Source: Laguncularia racemosa
Taxonomy: Eukaryota > Streptophyta > Magnoliopsida > Myrtales > Combretaceae
NCBI GenBank assembly: GCA_037954665.1
Contig: JBBMOL010000021.1
Span: 5,208,001-5,272,000 of the forward strand
Direction of reading: 5' to 3'
DNA length: 64,000 bases
The position numbers were made by a program, and so were the translations under genes. The notes below the pieces were generated by a model. It searched no databases. It had not been told where the DNA came from and saw only the letters and a program-made list of their open reading frames with translations. Shown piece by piece: positions 57,381-64,000 of the stretch (position 1 is its first letter; every line of letters starts with the position of its first letter).

Positions 57381-57766
57381 ACAATAATAGATTATCTATT
57401 TATACCACTTAGTATATTTAAGAAATAGTAACAAATCCTTTATTTAAATTACTTAATATAATATTGATTCTTTATTTTAACCATTTGAAAATTTGACCCC
57501 ATATTTTATCCACTTAGCATCAAAGTATTTAAACCCATTTTGACCTTGTTGGTTCAACTATGACCCTTGACATAAGGTAGGCTAATTTGATCCCAAAAAC
57601 CCACTTTAGTAAAGACCTATCCTAAACCAATTAACCTAGCTAGTTAGACCTTGACCCAAACAACCCAAACATATCATAATGTAGAAACTTATGTTTTTTT
57701 TTTAATATTGAAAAAAAGAAATTGAAAACAATATCAATACTTACTAAATATATATAAAGAATAATG

Positions 57767-57830
57767 TTTAAATACCTATTTTTCAAATTTAAGTGATATA
57801 CAACTTAAATTTGAAAAATAGGTATTTAAA
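57767..57830. repeat. Perfect 28-bp inverted repeat with 8-bp loop
   Basis: The arm TTTAAATACCTATTTTTCAA (first 20 of 28) at 57767-57794 is matched exactly by its reverse complement at 57803-57830, separated by GATATACA. The pairing stops sharply on both sides. A perfect arm amid badly decayed DNA suggests recent origin or constraint. Confidence 0.95.
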
Positions 57831-57943
57831 TAATAATATAATAGTTAGTAATCAACCCATTTGTACTTATCTTTTCATTTTTGTTGAAGCATCATTATAA
57901 AAGAATGAACTACAACCCAATTGATTAAAATGGCATTGACAAT

Positions 57944-58075
57944 ATGGATTTTTTTATAACAAAAGATGATCAAGTCTCCCCACTTGAACTTGATTATGAT
58001 GACATTCTGGAGCAAGCAATAAATGAGGATAATGTAATCCCCATTATCGATGATGACCATTGTCAAGATCTATGA
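57944..58075 (+). other. Short acidic open frame, 43 aa
   Basis: From ATG 57944 the frame reads MDFFITKDDQVSPLELDYDD, then ILEQAINEDNVIPIIDDDHC and ends QDL. About a third of the residues are Asp or Glu. The composition is protein-like, unlike the surrounding AT-rich noise, and resembles acidic tails or linkers of transposon proteins. No family is recognised and it may be chance. Confidence 0.25.
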
Positions 58076-58670
58076 CAATGTTCGATTTTTTTTTAATGAA
58101 AATAAGAAAATGCTTTAACATTTAGTGTTTTGTTTTTAAATGACATTGAAATTGAAGAAGGAGTGAATTTAGAGTACTTGGAGTTATTCGTGATACCAGA
58201 AGTGATTCACAAGGCTTAGAATTGAGCAATGATGATGATGAGTTAATGATATTTTATCAAAATATATAATTTTAACATTTGTGTTTTGAATTTATGTTTA
58301 TTCTAAGTTGATAAATTCATCTAAACATGTAATTTATTAAGTTATGTTTCTTATTTCCATTTAAATTGGTGTGAAATTGATCAAGTTTTCATTTATTCGA
58401 GTACATGATTCAATTGAATTTAATATTTTACACATATTTTACGTAAATATAAATTATATTTGATGAATTTAATGACCCTAGTTCAACTCCGTCCAACCCT
58501 GGTTTAACCCTTGACCCTTAGCCTTTATCCAAGTCAAAGTCTAATCTGGGTCTAACTACTTTGCTTAACATAAAGTTGATTATTTATTTTAACCACTTAA
58601 AAATTCGTTTTCTATTTGAACTTGACTAAACATTAATCCCTTTACTTGTAAATTTTCCACTATTTATTAC

Positions 58671-60676
58671 TTATTTTCCATTAGGTTTATGCCTATTCTA
58701 AAGGTTCTAATTCAATATATTTTCAACAAGAGGGCTTTTTAGAATACACATCATGTAATGATGTATATGCATTGTGGATAGAATCATGATCTCAAAAAAA
58801 TTATAAATTAATATAATATGATTAGAGGTTTAAGATTTAATTATGCACAATTAGGAGTAAGTTGGTAACCCTATTGAAACTTATGCACTACTCTACCCTT
58901 CTTAATTGAGTAGGTTTCAAGTAAGAATTTGTATAGGGGTTTGTTGTTAGTGATTGATCACATGCAATGCACATATGGGTCATTCTTAGAGATTACTTGA
59001 TTAGATGACACATGTATGGAAGTGATAGGAAGAGGCATGGGTGGAGGAATAAGCAAACTCAATATCTCATATGTGCGCATGTGATAATAGATTTGATTAT
59101 GTGTTCTTGAGTGTTATAGATCCACTTTTCACAAAGTAGTTGGTTTGATCTTGTATAGATGTGTTTTGATAAAGCTTCAACATTCATCTCAAACCTTGAA
59201 AAGTGTCAAATGTAATGCAAATAAGAGAATTAGCCTCCTGTTATAGATTTTGAAGGCTAATCTCAACTGTTGGATCATTCTAAAATGGATGACTAAGATT
59301 TGATATTGCTAACAGCCGCTGGATCACTTTGATGATCTAATAGTTATGATTCATGCCTTCCTTTTCTTATATTCCATGAGCTTAGGCTTGAACTTGGTAT
59401 GGGTTTAGATAAGCCCAATGCCTTTAAAATAAAAACAAAGCACACTTCACTAAAAAATAAGTTCATGGCTTTGTCTACGTCCATATCACCTCTTTTAAAG
59501 CTTAAATAAACTTTGAAAAACCTTTTTTTTTTAGCCTACTTTTCACACTCGAAACAACCAAGCAAAGCATAAAGTAAGAAAACTGATCGAGTGATCTTTA
59601 TTTTGATTCTACTAAGCCAAATCTTCCCAAAACATCCTAATTGGCTCAGTTTTCTAAGCCTTGTCACTAGCCCATGAAACCGATTCATGGCATGGAATCA
59701 GGTTTCCAATTACTAAAATAACCCTCTATAGTATTAAAGACCATAAGGTGGCATCTAGGAACAATTTTCTAGAATCCACTTGTCATAGAGTGAGGTGCGA
59801 TTACAACATATCGATACTCTATACATATCTTGAAATTTATTCTAAGATTTATATAAGGTATAGATCCCATAGTACCTTGTACTCATCTATAAAAATTATT
59901 AACTAATAATATTAGATATAATGTAATATTATTCTTTTACCTAAACATTTAGCTTGTACCTTCTATTAGAAGAGGGGAGAAAACACGTATAGCCTAAACC
60001 CATCATTCCATTAGAAACTTTAGTACATTTTCTAATGTCTACTTTCTACCTCTCTTAATCTTATTTCTTACTTAGTATTATTCATATGTTACTAACCTCG
60101 TTTAAAAATAAAAAGGAAAAAAACCTTACCATTACTTCCTTTGTTGTTGCAAACTGCATAGTTTCCTCTAATTTCCTATAAAGTTATTTGATCTCCATTA
60201 GTCTCTCTCTCTCTCTCCTCTTCTTCTTTTTTTCTCCATGTGGGTGCTCATTTTTTTCCTTGTTATTTACTTTGTAAACAATAGGTGTCTTTAACCAAAT
60301 AAGTTCATGAATGAATCGAGTAGGAGAAATCAATCAATTAATTTATTTTTCCAATATATATTACATGTTGATTGTTGACTTCTTTCTTAACCCGATTTGG
60401 CTTTTGTAGTGCAACTTAAAATTTCAAAAGTTAGAATGAATTTAGTGCTAGTACTCATTTTGAGCAAGTGGAGCCTATATTTCATGATAAGTTGTAATTT
60501 TGTGATAGTATCATACGATAAATTGATAATTTCCTAATTAAGAAATTGTGGAAATATTGACAAGTTATCAAAAGATTTACCTTAAAGCTTTAATATTACA
60601 AAAATTTAATAAAAACTTTCCCAAGTTCTGTAAAATGCCATGTAAATTGCAAGTTATACAAGATATAGGTTATAAG
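58671..60676. other. Intergenic DNA
   Basis: No gene is recognised; the plus frame 59661-59906 has no domain. A CT microsatellite with CTTCTTC lies at 60200-60232. Words such as GGCTAATCTCAACTGTTGGA near 59265 occur in plant retroelements, but no structure was found. Confidence 0.4.
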
Positions 60677-61455
60677 TAAAATTGTGCAAATGGGTTATAG
60701 CTCATGGGTCAGCTCCTCTAACCCACTTAAAAAATGGGTTAAGGTTGACATTTTCAACCCATTTAAAAAGCGAGCCAAACTAGCCCAAATCATTTAACCC
60801 ACAAGCCAACCAACTAACTTAAGGAAAAAAAAATTGGCATAACTTACCCTAACTGCATATTACATTTACAACATAACTCTAAGTCACTAATTCATTTAAC
60901 TTTTAAACCTAATATAATAAACTACAAAACTCATACATATATCATCATTCATCATCATCTTCCTCACCCTTCTTTCTTACTTTTTTATCTTAGTCTTTCC
61001 ATCTTCCTCACCAATTCCATCCCTTAATTCTTCCATCATTTTAGAATATTTATATTATAAAGATATTACAATTATAATATCCATATTATAGTATAAAATA
61101 TCAAGTTAATTCATCACATGACTATAAAAATGATACAAGTTTGTTATAGACTTTATATTTTATGCAATTTTAAATGAAAAAAATAAAATATATTGTTAGT
61201 GGGCTGTAGGTTAGCTAATATGATCCACTAAAATACATAAGTGAGTAACCCACCAAAAAGTATATATTGGTTAAATAAACTAACTTATTGGATCAACTCA
61301 TTTAAGTTGCCAACCTATACGAGCTAGGTTAAGGCCAACAAATTTTGACACATTTGTTAAATGAATCATCATAAATTGGTCTATTTAACTCGTAGGCCAA
61401 AGTGAGTTAGGCTCGATTGACCAATTTAACCTATTTGTATACCTCTAATTATAAG
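60669..61455 (+). mobile_element. 771-bp non-autonomous hAT element with 8-bp target duplication
   Basis: The element is 60677-61447, flanked by GTTATAAG (60669-60676) and ATTATAAG (61448-61455), 7 of 8 identical, the length typical of hAT insertions. The ends TAAAATTGTGCAAATGGGTT and (reverse complement of the right end) TAGAGGTATACAAATAGGTT match at 14 of 20 positions. Subterminal regions repeat AACCCA / TGGGTT words. The right half resembles the end of the hAT relic at 49585-49819. No transposase is encoded. Confidence 0.75.
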
Positions 61456-61794
61456 GTTGTTACTAAATATTATAGAGAAGATTCTAATTCCAAAATTTAA
61501 AAACCTATAGTTTAGAAAAAGTAAAGTTTCATGCCCTATTCATCCACACTTACTCACCTCTAACACAATCCTTACCCCCTTGGAAAATAAGCTAGCCTTA
61601 TCCTATCAAGTTAAGAAGTACATGGCCACAAAAGCTAGGCTACAAATTAATAATCCCATTAATTACATGGTAAACGTAAAATAATTAATGACTAAAAGTG
61701 GCTTGTTACTAAGAAAAAAAAAAGTGGATAACAAACCTTGAGATTATACTTTTTTTTTTTTAATTAAGACCTCAATTTGAGATTTTTGAAGTAT

Positions 61795-62239
61795 TAAAAT
61801 TTAAACCATTTACTATATCAAGGATCATTTCTTGCTTCTCTTATCTAACACCAATCAACAAAAAAATTGAGCCTACTTGCTGACTTTGAAAAATCTTTCT
61901 TTCCACACATATATTTAAATGACATCTAAAATTAGTAATGATCTTACTTATGAGAATCGTAAGCTTTTTCTTATAGTGTGAGCATTAAGCTTTCTTTGTA
62001 CCATTAAGAAGAGTTACTTCCTTGAATTCTTCCCACACTATTTAAGTTTTCAACCTTTTCTTTCCATGAAATTAAGCTTCTTCATCACACTCTTCATTAG
62101 TTTCTACATTAGGATTTAAGTTGTCCTTCTCAAAAGCTGGCTCATTATCTAAAACTATTTCATCAATTGGCAATTGGTGTTGTTCTTCTACAATGGAAAT
62201 AACATCCGCATCTAGTATAGAAGACACTATTACAATGCT
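61795..62239 (-). pseudogene. hAT transposase N-terminus (BED finger), minus strand
   Basis: Reading leftwards from 62239, an open acidic stretch gives DADVISIVEEQHQLPIDEIV and ends ETNEECDEEA before a stop at 62072-62074. Another frame continues GKKRLKT, then (from 62038) VWEEFKEVTLLNGTKKA, stop, CSHYKKKLT, and near 61910 HLNIC. This is the order of a BED zinc finger: VW-x-F lead, Cys pair with the second Cys now Tyr, and a final His/Cys. ERKIFQSQQ follows and the match is lost near 61800 at an A/T tract. No start Met is in frame, so the 5' end is missing or lies across an intron. It is unrelated in position to the 60677 element. Confidence 0.65.
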
Positions 62240-63163
62240 TCAAGAAAAATAGATAAATAAGTAAAAATACTATAGATGCTACCTAAGGAAAAGTGAAAGA
62301 ATAAAATATAAATCAAAATTACCATACACCACAACCATGAGCAATGCAATAAAAAGCTCCATTAACAATAGTACATGTAAGATCATATACCACTAATCTT
62401 CCCGTGAAAATTGAGACTAAGTATTACATTTTCAAGTAAATCTCAAAACAATTATTATTATAGAAATTAGAAAAACACAATCCGTGAATAGCATGAAACC
62501 TCTTAATTTATCCATGAAAAACATAAGAATCAGAATCAAAGTGTCAATTGTTAAAAATGACAACAAATATGATTGCAAAAATTAGAAAAATCAATAAGCC
62601 CCTTTTTTAGGCAATTAAAATGATACATGCACTAGAAGACCCTCAAACTTTGTTTCAATTTGTGAGACTTAAAAACCGTTTAAGAGTATTTTGCAAATAT
62701 GACAAGTCTTGTCATAGAAAAGAAACACATTGATATACTAAAATTAATTTTTTAAAGAGGATTAGAATCTAAGTGATGGAATTGAGTCATGAATCACTAC
62801 AAATTTTCAAGATTTTCTAAAGTAATAATCAAGATCTTAGAGATAGAGATTTCTATTTTTGCATTATATGCTTACGGTCCTTCAACTTTGGTTTGTTATT
62901 ATTGATTATTTATCTACTATGCTACCATGTTGTTATTTACATCATTTCAAAATCAAATCCTCTCATAATTGTCCATTTGCAAATTTATAGAGTCTATCCT
63001 ACCACCAAGACAAACTATAATATCAAATTTTCTAGATATGCATGATAATATAATTAAATAATCATGGTAATAAACCGAAGAAGTCCTCTAAAATTAACTA
63101 AAACGTAAAAACTATCACCATAACATGATTAATTAATTCCATACATGATACAAGACAAACAAA
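62240..63163. other. Intergenic DNA
   Basis: AT-rich. It could include the 5' part of the minus-strand hAT relic, but no exon is recognised. Confidence 0.4.
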
Positions 63164-63292
63164 TTTAATTATACGAATAGGACACCATGTGAAAGATGAA
63201 CAAAAATTCAATTATACAAATAGGACACCACATGAAAGACAAGCAACAATTCAATTATACAAATAGGACACCACATGAAAGATAAACAGCAA
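63164..63292 (+). repeat. Three tandem copies of a 43-bp unit
   Basis: The word AATTATACRAATAGGACACC followed by AYRTGAAAGA recurs with GGACACC at 63180, 63223 and 63266, an exact 43-bp period. Copies 2 and 3 are nearly identical; copy 1 differs at several sites. Confidence 0.9.
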
Positions 63293-64000
63293 TTTTCACT
63301 ACTACTATTTCTAATCCCATTACAAAATATGAACTGTCTCCTTTCATCGTAATCAGAAATCAAAAAGCATATAACAAATCAAAGTGGTATACGATAATGG
63401 AAGATAATTAAACAATAATAAAAAATCACAAAAATAAAAGTATTATTGGTGGTGATTGGGATTGCTACAAATGTTTACAAGAAGAGGGTATAACTTTTGA
63501 ACTTTTGCTTTGTGGAGGGGTAGGTCTTAACTCTTGCCGTATCATACAGCACATGGAGAAAATAAGAATAAAATAGAGTTTTGAGTTAACTTATGTCGAG
63601 TCTAATTTTTTATTTCCCATTTCTAATCCGATCTATACTATAGACCCTATGCTCATCTAATGTAGACCCTCGACTTGAGTTAGGAATTTCGTTTTGTTTT
63701 GGAGTCGCCACCCAACTATGGTTGGGAAAGATTGAATTAGGACTAATTGAGTAGATCAATCCTAATTTGGACCACTAGTCAGCGTAATTTCCTCTTTTCG
63801 TTTTTGGTGAAAAAAGGAAAGGAAAAACCAAAGTTTCTAAGTTCGGAGGCTAACCTATTAAAACCCTAAGGTTACCACCCTAATCTCCTAAAATCTAAAC
63901 CTTATCCAAAATGTCTTTTATTTATTTTTTTTGTTGTTTTTTTTATTGTGTTTTTGAATAAATTATTTTAAGAAAATGATTTTTTATTCTTTTTAAGGTT
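63293..64000. other. Intergenic DNA with LTR-like block 63655-63900
   Basis: The block holds GGAGTCGCCACCCAACTATG, GAAAGATTG, AAACCAAAGTTTCTAAG and TTCGGAGGCTAACC. I recognise the GGAGTCGCCACC phrase from LTR-associated sequence of plant Gypsy elements. No partner, coding region or boundary is visible before the window ends. Confidence 0.35.

Larger units (their letters stand above)
57381..58670 (+). mobile_element. Composite remnant with two right-half copies of the foldback family
   Basis: At 57400-57520 and again at 58570-58660 the sequence shows the right half of the 17778-type element (TTGATTCTTTATTTTAACCA and TTGATTATTTATTTTAACCA; the second ends CTTTACTTGTAAATTTTCC). Between them (57530-58560) lies other DNA with TTGACCTTGTTGGTTCAAC / CCCTGGTTTAACCCTTGACC words, a perfect hairpin and a short acidic ORF. 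It could be one element opened by another insertion. Confidence 0.4.

Noticed and set aside
1..64000. CRISPR array, bacterial operon or organellar insert
   Set aside because: No regular spacer-repeat array, ribosome-binding-site-led ORF chain or organellar gene order was seen on either strand.

Overview
This is a very AT-rich, gene-poor stretch of flowering-plant nuclear DNA, probably from a dicot. The grounds are canonical GT..AG introns in one gene, plant-type TATA boxes and AATAAA signals, and dense Copia, Gypsy, hAT, Mutator-like and MITE remains. The repeats look grapevine-like to me, but that is only an impression. Long homopolymer runs (25 C, 21 G), microsatellites and many foldback elements are typical of plant intergenic DNA. 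I see no bacterial, organellar or viral gene block.

Only three loci look like intact genes. (1) 15043-15276 is a single-exon 77-aa protein of unknown function with a TATA box and an upstream G-box/ABRE. (2) 37626-37853 is a single-exon 75-aa basic protein of unknown function with a TATA box, about 1.1 kb downstream of a palindromic G-box and a DRE core. (3) 51195-53587 is a three-exon gene for a 304-aa protein resembling the senescence/dehydration-associated (ERD7-like) family; its introns splice in phase and a MYB-type palindrome sits just upstream of its TATA box.

The rest is transposon-derived or unassigned. 1.6-2.6 kb: a 341-bp tandem duplication and degenerate repeats. 5.8-6.3 kb: a decayed Copia integrase. 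12.2, 17.8, 22.2, 35.6 and 60.7 kb: MITE, foldback or non-autonomous elements. 23.4-27.8 kb: an internally deleted minus-strand Copia element with a perfect 5-bp target duplication, invaded by a 1.46-kb element with long terminal inverted repeats. 39.5-40.3 kb: a CCA/CAT array whose strand bias flips halfway. 43.5-48.3 kb: a near-complete but heavily mutated plus-strand Copia element with both LTRs. 48.6-50.2 kb: a hAT transposase relic next to a minus-strand Gypsy reverse-transcriptase relic. 54.9-56.9 kb: a 1.08-kb tandem duplication that carries a TATA box and the start of a short ORF in both copies. 61.8-62.2 kb: a minus-strand hAT transposase N-terminus.

The three genes show no functional linkage to one another. 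The recurring theme is element death by nesting, internal deletion and apparent deamination: Gln/Trp codons turned into stops, and catalytic Asp/Glu turned into Asn/Lys. No clearly new biological system is visible. The best leads are the two unknown small proteins, the trimeric foldback element, the duplicated promoter-ORF pair and the perfect 28-bp hairpin.
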